Origin: Agromyces sp. Root81
GTDB taxonomy: Bacteria > Actinomycetota > Actinomycetes > Actinomycetales > Microbacteriaceae
Assembly (NCBI RefSeq): GCF_001429165.1
Contig: NZ_LMIR01000001.1
Location: forward strand, 890,875-954,874
Length of the DNA: 64,000 nucleotides
Direction: 5' to 3'
Below the pieces are notes generated by a model. It had not been told where the DNA came from and ran no database searches. It was given only the letters and a program-made list of their open reading frames with translations. How positions within the stretch are numbered: the stretch's first letter is position 1; each line of letters begins with the position of its first letter. Below, piece by piece: positions 1 through 8,987 of this stretch. The translations under genes were made by a program, and so were the position numbers.

Positions 1-214
1 CGAGGTGGGCGACGCCGGGTACGACGTCCTGCCCGCAGCCGGGACAGAGGTAGGCCTTGACCGCCTGCGCCTCAGAAACGGGTTGCACGTTCCATTCGCG
101 GCCACCTCGCACCTCGGTGCGGCGCCACCCGGAGGTGAGCCGCTCGACGTCGAGTTCGGGGTGCTCCTCGCGGGCACGGGCCGCCCGGCTCCGGGATCGG
201 TTCGAGCGCGCCAT
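1..214 (-). CDS. ATP/GTP-binding-protein-like small zinc-knuckle protein, C-terminal part cut off by the window edge
   Basis: Only the first 71 codons are inside the window; the gene runs off the left end. The protein starts MARSNRSRSRAARAREE, has a very basic N-terminus, and reaches a CPGCGQDVVPG motif at about residues 57-67. That motif resembles the single zinc-knuckle of a short actinobacterial family usually labelled 'ATP/GTP-binding protein', a name with no experimental support that I know of. The start is the ATG at 214. Function is unknown; RNA or DNA binding would fit the basic N-terminus and the Cys pair, but that is inference. Confidence 0.6.
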   Translation of the reverse strand, partial: MARSNRSRSRAARAREEHPELDVERLTSGWRRTEVRGGREWNVQPVSEAQAVKAYLCPGCGQDVVPGVAHL

Positions 215-282
215 GGAGATCAGTCTAGGCGAGCGGACGAGGCCGCCGGCGCCGCGACCGGAGCGGTGCGGAGTCGGTGGAC

Positions 283-963
283 TCAGTACCAGCCGACGTC
301 CTGCGAGTGCGCCCAGGCGCCGCAGGGGGTGCCGTACCGACCCGAGACGTAACCGAGGCCCCATTCGATCTGCGTCGCGGCGTTCGTCTCCCAGTCGGCT
401 CCGGCGGTGGCCATCTTCGAACCCGGCAGCGCCTGCGGGATGCCGTACGCGCCGCTCCCGGCGTTGTAGGCGTTCACGCGCCAGCCGGACTCCTTGTTCC
501 AGAGCGCCACGAGGCAGTCGAACTCGCTCGACGCCCATCCGCGAGCGGCGACGGCACCGGCGGCGTACGCCTGGGCCGAGCCGGGATCGGGGGTCACCGC
601 GGGAGGCGCCCACCCGCTGCCTGCGCTCGTCGACGCGGGCGCGAGCTTGGCTTCGGGCTTCTTCTCGACGTCGTAGCCCTCTCGGGCGACGTCGATCGAG
701 TAGTCGCCCTCGACCTCGAAGGCCTGCACGCTGGCCCCGCCGAAGCGGTCGCCTCCGCCGGCGTAGGTCGAGGAGGCGGTCGCGCCCGAGAACGGGTCGA
801 CGACGTTCACGAGCAGGAAACTGACGGATGCCGTGAACGCGAACACGACCGTCGCGGCCTGCTTGACCCTGCCGACACGGGGCTTCCTCACCGCGGGAGC
901 CGGCGAAACCGTCGCCTGGGGACGCGACTCGACGGTCTCGTCACTTCCAGCATGTCTACCCAC
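283..963 (-). CDS. Lysozyme-like / aggregation-promoting-factor C-terminal domain protein
   Basis: A 226-residue protein starting at GTG 963. It has a short cytoplasmic N-terminus, one hydrophobic segment at about residues 33-55 (signal anchor) and a low-complexity linker. The C-terminal lysozyme-like domain (about 135-226) carries FDCLVALWNKESGW, YGIPQALPGSKMA and a terminal GAWAHSQDVGWY. In this family the Glu of the 'NKESGW' motif corresponds to the catalytic acid of soluble lytic transglycosylases. It probably cuts or remodels peptidoglycan outside the cell. It sits just downstream of the DivIVA-motif gene, also a cell-envelope or division gene. The family call is firm; the enzymatic activity is inferred. 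Confidence 0.75.
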   Translation of the reverse strand: MGRHAGSDETVESRPQATVSPAPAVRKPRVGRVKQAATVVFAFTASVSFLLVNVVDPFSGATASSTYAGGGDRFGGASVQAFEVEGDYSIDVAREGYDVEKKPEAKLAPASTSAGSGWAPPAVTPDPGSAQAYAAGAVAARGWASSEFDCLVALWNKESGWRVNAYNAGSGAYGIPQALPGSKMATAGADWETNAATQIEWGLGYVSGRYGTPCGAWAHSQDVGWY

Positions 964-1017
964 GGTTCGATGAGTGTATCGAAAGCGGGGTGACGGATAC
1001 CAACTCGACGCGCGAGT

Positions 1018-1572
1018 TCATCGCACCGCGAGCATGACATCGACGACGGCATCGAGCAGGAGGTCGACCTGCGCCTCGCGATACCCGCCGCGCTGGGTCT
1101 TGAACACGACCGCGCGGACGTCGTCGATCGCGATCGGCCAGCCATCGCTGAAGTACCTCGTGAGCTTGTCGGCGAAGCGATCGACGTCGCGCGTGCTGTA
1201 GCCGCGCACGAGCGGGCTGACCCGGTCGAATCGGTGCCCCTCGGGCCGCGCGAGCCGGTTGGAGACGACCTGTGCGGTCGTGCGCGCCTCACGCAGCCAT
1301 GCGTCGCTGCCGTGCAGCTGCGCTGCGACCTGCCGCTCCTGGGCCGCGAAGGCGTCTTCCAGACGCTCGAGGGCCTGGTCGACGTGCGTCGTGGAGTAGC
1401 CGCCCTTCTGCATGCCGAACGCGGTGAGTCGGATGCGATCAGAGGTCAGGGGCGCGTCGTCGGGCCTGGCGGTGCCGTCGTACGCGCGTCGTGCCAACTG
1501 GAGGAACGCCTCGACCTGGGCCGTGTTGTACCCGAGCTTTGGCTTGCGTGCGCGAGGGAAGGTGGAGTCCAC
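1018..1572 (-). CDS. DivIVA-domain protein with four repeated GY motifs
   Basis: About 184 residues from GTG 1572; ATG 1593 is an alternative start adding seven residues. The N-terminus STFPRARKPKLGY matches the start of DivIVA-domain proteins. Four copies of a GY-x4-V-D/E motif are visible at residues 14-15, 58-59, 124-125 and 163-164 (GYNTAQVE, GYSTTHVD, GYSTRDVD, GYREAQVD). Ordinary DivIVA/Wag31 has a single such N-terminal membrane-binding hook followed by a long coiled coil; here no long coiled coil follows. It lies 35 bases after the cdsA stop, so it is probably cotranscribed. A role in polar or septal membrane organisation is inferred. Confidence 0.7.
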   Translation of the reverse strand: MDSTFPRARKPKLGYNTAQVEAFLQLARRAYDGTARPDDAPLTSDRIRLTAFGMQKGGYSTTHVDQALERLEDAFAAQERQVAAQLHGSDAWLREARTTAQVVSNRLARPEGHRFDRVSPLVRGYSTRDVDRFADKLTRYFSDGWPIAIDDVRAVVFKTQRGGYREAQVDLLLDAVVDVMLAVR

Positions 1573-1607
1573 CGCTCCATTATTGCGGAGCATCGGTGAG
1601 GAAGCGC

Positions 1608-2591
1608 TCACCCGAAGATCCGGAATGCGACGAAGGCGACGGCCGCCGACGGGAGGATCGAGTCCAGCCGGTCGAGGAATCCACCGTGCCCCGGAAGCCA
1701 CGAGCTCATGTCCTTGATGCCGATGTCGCGCTTGATCAACGACTCGACGAGGTCGCCGAGCGTCGCGCTGAGGAAGATCGCGGCACCGAAGATGAGACCG
1801 AACCACCAGGTGTTGCCGAGCATCAGCGTCGAGAGCAGCACACCGGCGATGAGGCTCGCGGCCGCCCCGCCCGCGAAGCCCTCCCATGTCTTCTTCGGGC
1901 TGATGATCGGCGCCATCTTGTGCTTGCCGAACATGAGTCCGGACGCGTACGCCCCGGTGTCGGCAGCCACCGCGACGATGATGAACGCGAGGGTCCAGAA
2001 CTGGCCGTCTTCGGCCGCGGTGAGCACCACCGCGAACGTCGCGAGAAACGTGACGTAACCCTGCACGAACGCACCGGCCGCGAGATCGCGACCGAGGTCG
2101 CGCCCCGAGCTTCGCATCGTCGGTACTGCCTGCTCGCAGAGCCGCCAGACGGTGACGATCAGGATGCCGCCGAGCACCGCGAGCAGCTGACCGCTCGCGC
2201 TCCCGTAGTAGGCGAGGGGCACGGCGGCCACCGCGACGACGACGGTCGGGATGCGCGGAACGTGGTAGCCGCCCTTGCGCAGTGCCTGCGCGAGTTCATA
2301 GCTCGCGAAGGCCGCGATGACGACCGCGAAGAGCATGAAGAGCTCTTTGAACACGAGGAGGCTGAGCAGGAGCACCGCTCCGAACCCGAGCCCGATCAGG
2401 GTCGCGAGGATCAGGTTGCGACCGGTGCGGGCCTGGATCTTCTCCTGCGCCTGATCGAACTGGGCCTTGCCGACCTCGAACTGCCGCTCCAGGTCTGCCT
2501 TTCGCGCATTGACCTGCGCTCGGAACTCCTCGCGCGAGGTTCGCTCTGGCCCCCCGGCGTCCGACTCATCCTCTTCTGGGACGCCTGACAT
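1608..2591 (-). CDS. cdsA: Phosphatidate cytidylyltransferase
   Basis: Makes CDP-diacylglycerol from phosphatidate and CTP, the precursor of phosphatidylglycerol, cardiolipin and phosphatidylinositol. The protein has 327 residues: a charged N-terminal segment of about 50 residues, then multiple membrane segments. The C-terminal CDP-DAG synthase signature is visible as SPKKTWEGFAGG and, near the end, SWLPGHGGFLDRLDSI. It starts at ATG 2591, eight bases after the frr stop, in the classic pyrH-frr-cdsA order. The charged N-terminal extension is common in actinobacterial homologues. Confidence 0.95.
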   Translation of the reverse strand: MSGVPEEDESDAGGPERTSREEFRAQVNARKADLERQFEVGKAQFDQAQEKIQARTGRNLILATLIGLGFGAVLLLSLLVFKELFMLFAVVIAAFASYELAQALRKGGYHVPRIPTVVVAVAAVPLAYYGSASGQLLAVLGGILIVTVWRLCEQAVPTMRSSGRDLGRDLAAGAFVQGYVTFLATFAVVLTAAEDGQFWTLAFIIVAVAADTGAYASGLMFGKHKMAPIISPKKTWEGFAGGAAASLIAGVLLSTLMLGNTWWFGLIFGAAIFLSATLGDLVESLIKRDIGIKDMSSWLPGHGGFLDRLDSILPSAAVAFVAFRIFG

Positions 2592-2599
2592 CGTCTGCC

Positions 2600-3154
2600 T
2601 CAGACCTCGAGGAGTTCGGCTTCCTTGCGCTTCAGGGCATCGTCGATCGCGTCCACGTGGGACTTCGTGATCTGCTCGAGTTCCTTCTCTGCGCGCGAAA
2701 CCTCGTCATCGCCGACGTCGCCCTTGAGCGCGTCGAGGTCGTCCTTCGTCTTACGGCGGATGTTGCGAACCGACACGCGGGCGTCTTCGGCCTTGCCGCG
2801 CACGATCTTGACGAACTCGCGGCGACGCTCCTCGGTCAACTCGGGCAGCGTCACGCGGATGATGTTGCCGTCGTTCGTGGGGTTCGCACCGAGGTTCGGG
2901 GTGTCGCGGATCGCCTGCTCGATGTCCTTCAGCGCGCTCTTGTCGTACGGGGTGACCACGAGGGTACGCGCTTCGGGGTTCTGCATCGACGCGAGCTGCG
3001 CGAGCGGCGTCGGGGTGCCGTAGTAGCTCACCATGATCTTCTGGAAGAGCTGGGGGTTCGCCCGGCCGGTGCGAACGCTCGAGAAGTCGTCTTTGGCGAC
3101 CTCCACGGCCTTCTGCATGCGTGCGGTGGCATCGGAAAGTACGTCCGCGATCAC
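2600..3154 (-). CDS. frr: Ribosome recycling factor
   Basis: Splits post-termination 70S ribosomes together with EF-G. The protein has 184 residues, the normal length, starting [19 protein letters not shown] and containing the family core [10 protein letters not shown] and [16 protein letters not shown]. It starts at GTG 3154 with GGAG in the sequence gaaggagcccccGTG. It follows pyrH after a short gap and precedes cdsA, the usual bacterial order. Confidence 0.97.
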   Translation of the reverse strand: MIADVLSDATARMQKAVEVAKDDFSSVRTGRANPQLFQKIMVSYYGTPTPLAQLASMQNPEARTLVVTPYDKSALKDIEQAIRDTPNLGANPTNDGNIIRVTLPELTEERRREFVKIVRGKAEDARVSVRNIRRKTKDDLDALKGDVGDDEVSRAEKELEQITKSHVDAIDDALKRKEAELLEV

Positions 3155-3187
3155 GGGGGCTCCTTCTGGTTCGCTACTCGGGACAGT

Positions 3188-3919
3188 CTATCGACTGGAG
3201 GCGGGCTCGCCGTTGCTGACGATCGTGCCGAGGTCGGCGCCGAGGAGCGCCGCGGTGACGTTGCCGTGCGGCGCCATGCCGAACACCTGCATCGGCATGC
3301 CGTTGTCCATGCAGAGACTGAACGCCGTCGAGTCGACGACCTTGAGTCCGCGCTGCAGGGCCTCCTGGTAGCTGATGCGGTCGATCTTGTGCGCGTCGGG
3401 GTTCGTGCGGGGGTCGTCGGAGTAGACGCCGTCGACGCCGTTCTTCGCGACGAGCACGACCTCGGCGTCGATCTCGAGCGCGCGCTGGGCGGCCACGGTG
3501 TCGGTCGAGAAGTAGGGCAGGCCGGCGCCGGCGCCGAAGATGACGACCCGGCCCTTCTCGAGGTGCCGCTCTGCACGTCGCGGAATGTAGGGCTCGGCGA
3601 CCTGCGTCATGGAGATCGCCGACTGCACGCGCGTCTCGGCGCCCGCCTGCTCGAGGAAGTCCTGCAGTGCGAGCGCGTTCATCACGGTGCCGAGCATGCC
3701 CATGTAGTCGGCTCGGCCGCGGTCCATACCGCGCTGGGAGAGCTCGGCGCCGCGGAAGAAGTTGCCACCGCCCACGACGATCGCGATCTCGACCGTGCGT
3801 GCGGCATCGGCGATCTCGCGTGCGAGCGAGCTGATCACGTCGGGGTTCACCCCGAGTGAACCGGCGCCGAACGCCTCACCCGAGAGTTTCAGCAGGACCC
3901 TGCGCTTGTGTTCCGTCAT
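3188..3919 (-). CDS. pyrH: UMP kinase
   Basis: Phosphorylates UMP to UDP with ATP for pyrimidine nucleotide synthesis. The protein has 243 residues from ATG 3919 ([17 protein letters not shown]). Amino-acid-kinase landmarks are LLKLSGEAF at the start, [11 protein letters not shown] in the phosphate loop, and [27 protein letters not shown]. Reading further upstream would only add low-complexity residues from the tsf terminator region, so 3919 is preferred. It is separated from tsf by a strong hairpin but probably begins a pyrH-frr-cdsA transcript. Confidence 0.96.
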   Translation of the reverse strand: MTEHKRRVLLKLSGEAFGAGSLGVNPDVISSLAREIADAARTVEIAIVVGGGNFFRGAELSQRGMDRGRADYMGMLGTVMNALALQDFLEQAGAETRVQSAISMTQVAEPYIPRRAERHLEKGRVVIFGAGAGLPYFSTDTVAAQRALEIDAEVVLVAKNGVDGVYSDDPRTNPDAHKIDRISYQEALQRGLKVVDSTAFSLCMDNGMPMQVFGMAPHGNVTAALLGADLGTIVSNGEPASSR

Positions 3920-4044
3920 GCCGACCGATCCTTCCCCTCTGGGAGTCAAAGCTACTGGTTCGCCGGGCCCGGCGCAGTGCCGGGCCGCAGGCGATTTCGA
4001 CGGGCACTGCCCGCCAGGCATCCGGAATCGCTCCGGACACAGCA

Positions 4045-4078
4045 AAGGAGTCCGGATCGCGAACGATCCGGACTCCTT
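4045..4078 (-). terminator. Intrinsic-type terminator after tsf
   Basis: A perfect 15-bp stem (4045-4059 with 4064-4078, AAGGAGTCCGGATCG arm) closes on a four-base CGAA loop eight bases beyond the tsf stop. On the minus strand the stem is followed by a short T-containing stretch (tttgctgtg). It separates rpsB-tsf from pyrH. Confidence 0.85.
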
Positions 4079-4086
4079 CGAGGCAC

Positions 4087-4917
4087 TTAGGCGCCGACCT
4101 TGAAGCGAGCGAAGTCGCTCACCGTGAGGCCCGCGTCGGAGAGGACCTTGGCGACGGACAGCTTGTTGTCCTTCGCGTAGTCCTGCTCGAGCAGTGCGAC
4201 CTGCTTGAAGTAGGCACCGAGGCGACCCTCGATGATCTTCGGGAGGGCGGCCTCGGGCTTGCCCTCCTCACGCGAGATCTGCTCGACGATCGCGCGCTCC
4301 TTCTCGACCGACTCCGCCGGAACATCCTCACGGGTGAGGTACTCCGGGTTCGCGAACGAGATGTGCTGGGCGACCGAACGGGCGGTCTCAGCGTCTGCAC
4401 CGGCGTAGCCGAGCACGACGCCGACCTGCGGGGGCAGGTCCTTCGACGTCTTGTGCAGGTAGATCGAGAACTGCTCGCCCTTGACGAGACGGACCTGACG
4501 GAGCTCGACCTTCTCGCCGAGGATCGCGGCTTCCTCGTCGATCACGGTCGCGACGGTCTTGCCGTCGGCCGGAGCGGCGAGTGCTGCCTCGATGTTCTCG
4601 GCACGGGCCGCTGCGACTGCAGCGAGCACGCGGTCGGCGAGCCCGACGAACTTGTCGCCCTTGGCGACGAAGTCGGTCTCGCAGGCGAGCTCGATCATGG
4701 TCGCGGTGCCGTCGCCGTTGTCGACGGCGCCCACGAGGCCCTCAGCGGTGGAGCGGTCGGCGCGCTTGGCGTTGCCCTTCGCGCCCTTCAGGCGGAGGAT
4801 CTCCACCGCCTTCTCCATGTCGCCGTCGGCCTCGACGAGTGCGTTCTTCGTGTCGACCATGCCGGTGCCGAGGCGCTCGCGCAGGTTCTTGACGTCTTCG
4901 AGAGTGAAGTTAGCCAT
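4087..4917 (-). CDS. tsf: Translation elongation factor Ts
   Basis: Nucleotide-exchange factor for EF-Tu. The protein has 276 residues from ATG 4917 ([20 protein letters not shown]). The EF-Ts signature is visible as the UBA-like N-terminus with [27 protein letters not shown] and the core motif [15 protein letters not shown]. It lies 28 bases after rpsB in the universal rpsB-tsf pair and ends at the 4045-4078 hairpin. Confidence 0.97.
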   Translation of the reverse strand: MANFTLEDVKNLRERLGTGMVDTKNALVEADGDMEKAVEILRLKGAKGNAKRADRSTAEGLVGAVDNGDGTATMIELACETDFVAKGDKFVGLADRVLAAVAAARAENIEAALAAPADGKTVATVIDEEAAILGEKVELRQVRLVKGEQFSIYLHKTSKDLPPQVGVVLGYAGADAETARSVAQHISFANPEYLTREDVPAESVEKERAIVEQISREEGKPEAALPKIIEGRLGAYFKQVALLEQDYAKDNKLSVAKVLSDAGLTVSDFARFKVGA

Positions 4918-4945
4918 ATCTCTGAAGTCTCCTGAACTCGTGGTC

Positions 4946-5887
4946 TTACTTGGACTCGGCGGCTTCGGCGGCCTCGGCGCCTTCGACGTCGGCGGCGGTC
5001 TCGGTCGCGGCGACCTCGGTCGCACCCTCGTCGACGACCTCGGCGGCTTCGGCCTTGGCCTCTGCGACGGTCTCGGCGACGACCTCGGTCTCGGCCGAAG
5101 CCTGCGCCGGGGTGGTCTCGGAACCGGCCTGGAGGAGCTCCTGCTCCCACTCGGCGAGCGGCTCGACGGCGGAGACGTTGCCCTCGGCCTCGGGCTTCTG
5201 GTGACGCTCGATGAGGCCCTCAGCAGCAGCGTCGGCGACGATGCGGGTGAGCAGGCTCACCGAACGGATCGCGTCGTCGTTGCCCGGAATCGGGTACTGG
5301 ACCTCGTCGGGGTCGCAGTTGGTGTCGAGGATGCCGATGACGGGGATGCCGAGCTTCTTGGCCTCGTCGATCGCGAGGTGCTCCTTCTTGGTGTCGACAA
5401 CCCAGAGCGCCGACGGCGTCTTCGTCAGGTTGCGGATACCGCCGAGCGACTTGTGCAGCTTGTCGAGCTCGCGCTTCTTGATGAGGAGTTCCTTCTTGGT
5501 GAAGCCACTCGTGGTGCCTTCGAAGTCGAGCTCCTCGAGCTCCTTCATGCGCGCGAGGCGCTTGGAGACCGTCTGGAAGTTGGTGAGGAGGCCACCGAGC
5601 CAGCGCTGGTTCACGTACGGCTGGCCGACGCGGGTCGCCTGCTCGGCGATCGCGTTCTGCGCCTGCTTCTTGGTGCCGACGAAGAGGATGGTGCCGCCGT
5701 GGGCGACCGTCTCACGCACGAAGTCGTACGTCTTGTCGATGTACGCGAGCGACTGCTGCAGGTCGATGATGTAGCTGCCCGAACGCTCCGTGAGGATGAA
5801 GCGCTTCATCTTCGGGTTCCAACGGCGGGTCTGGTGCCCGAAGTGAACGCCGCTGTCGAGCAGCTGGCGAATGGTGACGACGGCCAT
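4946..5887 (-). CDS. rpsB: 30S ribosomal protein S2 with long acidic Ala/Glu tail
   Basis: Small-subunit ribosomal protein. The protein has 313 residues, starting [27 protein letters not shown], with core motifs [21 protein letters not shown] and [19 protein letters not shown]. Bacterial S2 is usually about 230-260 residues. Here roughly the last 65 residues are an Ala/Glu/Val-rich, low-complexity acidic tail ending [10 protein letters not shown]. It is the first gene of the rpsB-tsf transcript, with a predicted promoter about 165 bases upstream. Confidence 0.97.
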   Translation of the reverse strand: MAVVTIRQLLDSGVHFGHQTRRWNPKMKRFILTERSGSYIIDLQQSLAYIDKTYDFVRETVAHGGTILFVGTKKQAQNAIAEQATRVGQPYVNQRWLGGLLTNFQTVSKRLARMKELEELDFEGTTSGFTKKELLIKKRELDKLHKSLGGIRNLTKTPSALWVVDTKKEHLAIDEAKKLGIPVIGILDTNCDPDEVQYPIPGNDDAIRSVSLLTRIVADAAAEGLIERHQKPEAEGNVSAVEPLAEWEQELLQAGSETTPAQASAETEVVAETVAEAKAEAAEVVDEGATEVAATETAADVEGAEAAEAAESK

Positions 5888-5922
5888 GAGCCGTACTCCT
5901 TTGTTCTCAGTTGTCGCTCCGG

Positions 5923-6081
5923 CCGGCGGCTGGAGCCCTGGCGCCCGGCACGGCTCCGCCGGTTTCTGCGATGAAGCAGAGAACTGGACTGAGTGGAGTC
6001 GTCGGCCGAAATGGCGCGCGTAGTCACCCTGGAAGACCGGGGTGCTCCCGATACTCTACCATCGGCACTCCCCCTCCCCAA
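5923..6081 (-). promoter_or_regulatory. rpsB-tsf promoter and structured leader
   Basis: On the minus strand a -35-like TTGGGG (6076-6081) is followed after exactly 17 bases by a -10-like TAGAGT (6053-6058). This would start transcription near 6046 and leave a leader of about 155-160 bases before the rpsB ATG at 5887. Within the leader a bulged hairpin pairs 5923-5928 and 5933-5937 with 5952-5962 (CCGGCG, GAGCC and their complements). Ribosomal-protein leaders often bind their own product; feedback by S2 here is inference only. Confidence 0.5.
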
Positions 6082-6157
6082 CCGCGGCCGGCACGGGCTC
6101 GTCCACGTCTCCGACGTCCGCGCGCGCGGATGCCCCGTGCACGCCGATCATCGGATC

Positions 6158-6748
6158 ATGAACGCTCCGAGACCGGCCCGCCGGCGCTGGGTGGCGAGGC
6201 CGACATCGTCCATTGCCATCGTCGCGGTGCTCGCCCTGGCCGTGGCGGGATCCGCGGCGTCGGCGTCGGCATCCGCCCCGTCGCCGGGAGCGACTGAGCG
6301 GGTCGCGCTTGCCGGCTCGCCGTCGCCCGATGGACCGGCGGAGCCGTGGCGATGGCCGGTTCCCGCCCCCATCCGCGTCGTCGCCCCGTTCCGCGCCCCG
6401 CCGACGCCGTATGCGGCCGGCCATCGCGGCATCGACATCGCGTCGACCACCGCGGCCACCGTGGTCGCTCCAGCGCCCGGTGTGGTCAGCTTCGCGGGGA
6501 TGGTCGCGGGGCGCCCGGTCGTCGCGATCGACCATGGAGCGGGGGTCGTGAGCGCGATCGAGCCCGTCGCGGCGCTCGTCGAAGCCGGCGCACCGGTGGC
6601 GGCAGGCGACGCGATCGGCACCGTCTCGATGGGCGGACACTGCGCCTCGGGCTGCGTGCACTTCGGAGTGCGGGTCGACGGCGAGTACGTGTCGCCGTTC
6701 CTGTTCCTCGGAGGTCTGCCGCGAGCGGTGCTGCTGCCGTTCGACTGA
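6158..6748 (+). CDS. Secreted M23-family (LytM-type) peptidoglycan peptidase
   Basis: The protein has 196 residues from ATG 6158 (MNAPRPARRRWVARPTSS), with a clear signal peptide (hydrophobic residues about 18-40). A LytM/M23 domain follows from about residue 66. The zinc ligands His89 and Asp93 are seen in GHRGIDIA, and the last ligand is His168 in GCVHFGV. The usual HxH pair is Cys-x-His here (Cys166-Val-His168), in an HC...C.HFG arrangement I recall as common in a small actinobacterial M23 subfamily. It ends one base before the convergent xerC stop. It is probably a cell-wall hydrolase or an amidase activator. Confidence 0.85.
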   Translation: MNAPRPARRRWVARPTSSIAIVAVLALAVAGSAASASASAPSPGATERVALAGSPSPDGPAEPWRWPVPAPIRVVAPFRAPPTPYAAGHRGIDIASTTAATVVAPAPGVVSFAGMVAGRPVVAIDHGAGVVSAIEPVAALVEAGAPVAAGDAIGTVSMGGHCASGCVHFGVRVDGEYVSPFLFLGGLPRAVLLPFD

Positions 6749-6749
6749 G

Positions 6750-7700
6750 TCAGGCGCGCGGGTGGGCCGTGCGATAGCTCTGCTTCAGTCGCTCCGATGA
6801 CACATGCGTGTAGATCTGGGTGGTGCCGAGGCTCGCGTGCCCCAGGAACTCCTGCACCGCGCGCAGGTCGGCGCCGCCGTCGAGCAGGTGCGTCGCCGCA
6901 GTATGCCGGAAGGCGTGCGGCCCACTCGGCCCGGTGCCCGGAATCTCGGCGAGGATGGCGGCGACGAGCCGGTACACGCTCCGCACCCCCATGCGGCCGC
7001 CTCGTGCGCCGAGAAACACGGCGTGCGTGTCGGCGGATACGCTCACGGCGCTCTTGCCGGCAGCCGCACTCGTGCCCGCTCCCGCGACGATCATCGGCCG
7101 CGCTTCGTCGAGATACCGATCGATCGCGCGGGCCGCCGGCGCCCCGTAGGGAACCATCCGCTCTTTGGACCCCTTGCCGAGCACGCGGACGATGCGCCGC
7201 CGTCGATCGACATCGCCGAGATCGAGTCCGACGAGTTCGGAGACGCGGAGCGCCGAGGCGTACAGCAGCTCGATGATCGCGACGTCGCGCACCTCGGTGG
7301 GCGCGCCGTCGGCCGCCCGGGCCGACAGGGCGGAGAGCGCGTCGGTGACGGCCTGCTCGGTGACGACACGCGGCAGGGTGCGCTGCGCGCGCGGCGCTTT
7401 CAGTCGCACGCCCGGGTCGGCGTCGAGGAGCCCGCGCCGGGTGAGCCAGGCGGTGAATCCACGGGCGGATGCCGCCCGCCGCGCGATGCTCGTGCGGGCG
7501 AGTCCCCGCTCGGTTGCCGTCCAGAGCCAGTCACGCAGCAGCGGCAGATCGATGGCGGTCGCCTCGACCCCGCCGCGAGTCTCGGCGAAGGCGATGAGCT
7601 CGATGAGGTCGCTCCGGTAGGCGGCGACGGTGTGCGGCGAGTAGCCGCGCTCGATCGCGACGTGCGACAGGTAGTCGTCGAGCAGTCGGTCGAGGTTCAC
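6750..7700 (-). CDS. xerC: Tyrosine recombinase, XerC type
   Basis: The protein has 316 residues from GTG 7700. It has an N-terminal SAM-like core-binding domain (about 1-90) and a C-terminal catalytic domain with all expected residues: Arg152 (ASALRVSEL), Lys176 (GKGSKERM), His262 and Arg265 (HAFRHTAATHLL), His288 (LGHASL) and the nucleophile Tyr297 (QIYTHV). With XerD it would resolve chromosome dimers at dif. A solitary position between dprA and rpsB is normal for actinobacterial xerC. An ordinary integrase is unlikely: no mobile-element neighbours or att-like repeats were seen. Confidence 0.9.
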   Translation of the reverse strand: MNLDRLLDDYLSHVAIERGYSPHTVAAYRSDLIELIAFAETRGGVEATAIDLPLLRDWLWTATERGLARTSIARRAASARGFTAWLTRRGLLDADPGVRLKAPRAQRTLPRVVTEQAVTDALSALSARAADGAPTEVRDVAIIELLYASALRVSELVGLDLGDVDRRRRIVRVLGKGSKERMVPYGAPAARAIDRYLDEARPMIVAGAGTSAAAGKSAVSVSADTHAVFLGARGGRMGVRSVYRLVAAILAEIPGTGPSGPHAFRHTAATHLLDGGADLRAVQEFLGHASLGTTQIYTHVSSERLKQSYRTAHPRA

Positions 7701-7758
7701 GAGTCCAGCTTGCTCCCGTGCAGGCCGGCACGACGCACGGCACGCCCGGAAGTGCGGC

Positions 7759-8667
7759 TCACTCCCCCTCGCGCTTGCGCGAGAAGCGCTCGAGGCGCTC
7801 GTCGGGCGATGCTGCTTCGATCTCGGCGAGGAAGTCCTCGTCGAGAGTCGTGACGGCCGCGTACCGGCCGACGGGCACGACGGAGGTCACCACCCCGTCG
7901 GGATAGAGGTGCACGAGGGAGAACGAGCGGCCTCCGTCGACGCCGGCGAGCGTCCGCGGCGACCTCGTGAGGTCCATCGTGTACGCCGTGGCCCCGGCGA
8001 CCGAGACGGGAATGCCGGCGAAGCTCCCGTTCGTCGCGTAGTGCAGGTGACCTCCGAGGATGAGCCGCACGTCGCGACCGCGCACGACCTCGGCCAAGCG
8101 GTCCTGACCGCGGAGCTCGATCACATCCATGAGGGCGAGCGGTGTGGCGATGGGTGCGTGATGCAGCGCGATGACCGTGCCGTTCGCCGCGGGTTCGTCG
8201 ATCGCAGCTGCCAGCCAGTCGAGCGCAGCGTCGTCGAGCTCGCCGTGGTGGTACCCGGGCACCGTGGAGTCGAGCGCGATGATGCGCAGCCCGTCGACCT
8301 CGATGACGCGATGCACGGGCGAGTCACCGGCCGGCTCGCCGAGCAGCTCCGCGCGGAACGCGGCACGCTCGTCGTGATTGCCCATCACCCAGATGAGTCG
8401 AGCACGCGCGCGCTCGGCGAGCGGCTCGAGCGATGCCCGTGCGAGGCGGTAGGCATCGGACTCGCCGAGGTCGGCGACATCGCCGGTGACGATGATCGCA
8501 TCGATCGAACCGCCGAGTCGTTCGAGCTGCTCGGAGACCTCCGCGAGAGCCGCGACGGTGTCGGCCACCCCGCCGAGCGGTGCACCGCCGTGCAGAAGGT
8601 GCGTATCGCTGACATGGGCGATGACGTGTCGGGCCGCCGCGTACCGGCCGAGTTGCGGATGCTGCAT
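7759..8667 (-). CDS. Metallophosphoesterase, CpdA-like
   Basis: The protein has 302 residues from ATG 8667, preceded by GGAAGG eight bases upstream. Calcineurin-like phosphoesterase motifs appear in order: HVSDTHLL (DxH), VTGDVADLGE (GDxxD), VMGNHDER (GNHD), ALHHAPI (H) and GGHLHY (GHxH). The pattern matches class III cyclic-nucleotide phosphodiesterase CpdA/Rv0805-type enzymes, so hydrolysis of cyclic nucleotides or another phosphodiester is the likely activity. The true substrate cannot be told from sequence. It lies upstream of xerC on the same strand with a 58-base gap. Confidence 0.85.
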   Translation of the reverse strand: MQHPQLGRYAAARHVIAHVSDTHLLHGGAPLGGVADTVAALAEVSEQLERLGGSIDAIIVTGDVADLGESDAYRLARASLEPLAERARARLIWVMGNHDERAAFRAELLGEPAGDSPVHRVIEVDGLRIIALDSTVPGYHHGELDDAALDWLAAAIDEPAANGTVIALHHAPIATPLALMDVIELRGQDRLAEVVRGRDVRLILGGHLHYATNGSFAGIPVSVAGATAYTMDLTRSPRTLAGVDGGRSFSLVHLYPDGVVTSVVPVGRYAAVTTLDEDFLAEIEAASPDERLERFSRKREGE

Positions 8668-8987
8668 CGAACCATCCTTCCGCCGCAAGCCTAGGGCGTG
8701 CCGCCGACGCGCCAACGACCGCCCCCGCAGCTTTCACTGGCGCGCGGCTTCGATGAAGCGGCGTCGAGCACCGTCGGACCGGGCGACGAATCGAGGATGC
8801 AGGACGGTCCCCAGAAGTGAGGACTTATTCAACTTCGGAAATGGGTATATGACTGCGAAGAGGGCCCAACTTCGGTCGGGACAACGGAAGAGACGGCACT
8901 GACCGATCTGACAGGACCTCGAGACACCAGGATGATCACCGCTCTCGCGTGATCGATGCGTGTCGAGTCGAGGAAGAGGTTGGTGAC
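8668..8987. other. Divergent intergenic region with lower-GC patch, no gene seen
   Basis: This 320-base gap separates the leftward phosphoesterase from the rightward 8988 gene. A relatively A/T-rich patch around 8820-8860 contains TATATG (a possible -10) and the word CAACTTCGG twice, about 39 bases apart. A small inverted repeat (GATCAC at 8934-8939 with GTGATC at 8949-8954) sits just before the 8988 gene. No convincing -35, tRNA or small ORF was found. Confidence 0.4.

Noticed and set aside
4559-5974. Long rightward reading frame (471 codons) over tsf and rpsB
   Set aside because: It is antisense to two certain genes; long antisense frames are expected in this base composition and the translation is Leu/Gly/Arg-rich with no motif.
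6750-7700. xerC as a mobile-element integrase
   Set aside because: No att-like repeats, phage or transposase genes nearby, and the position in the cluster is that of chromosomal xerC.
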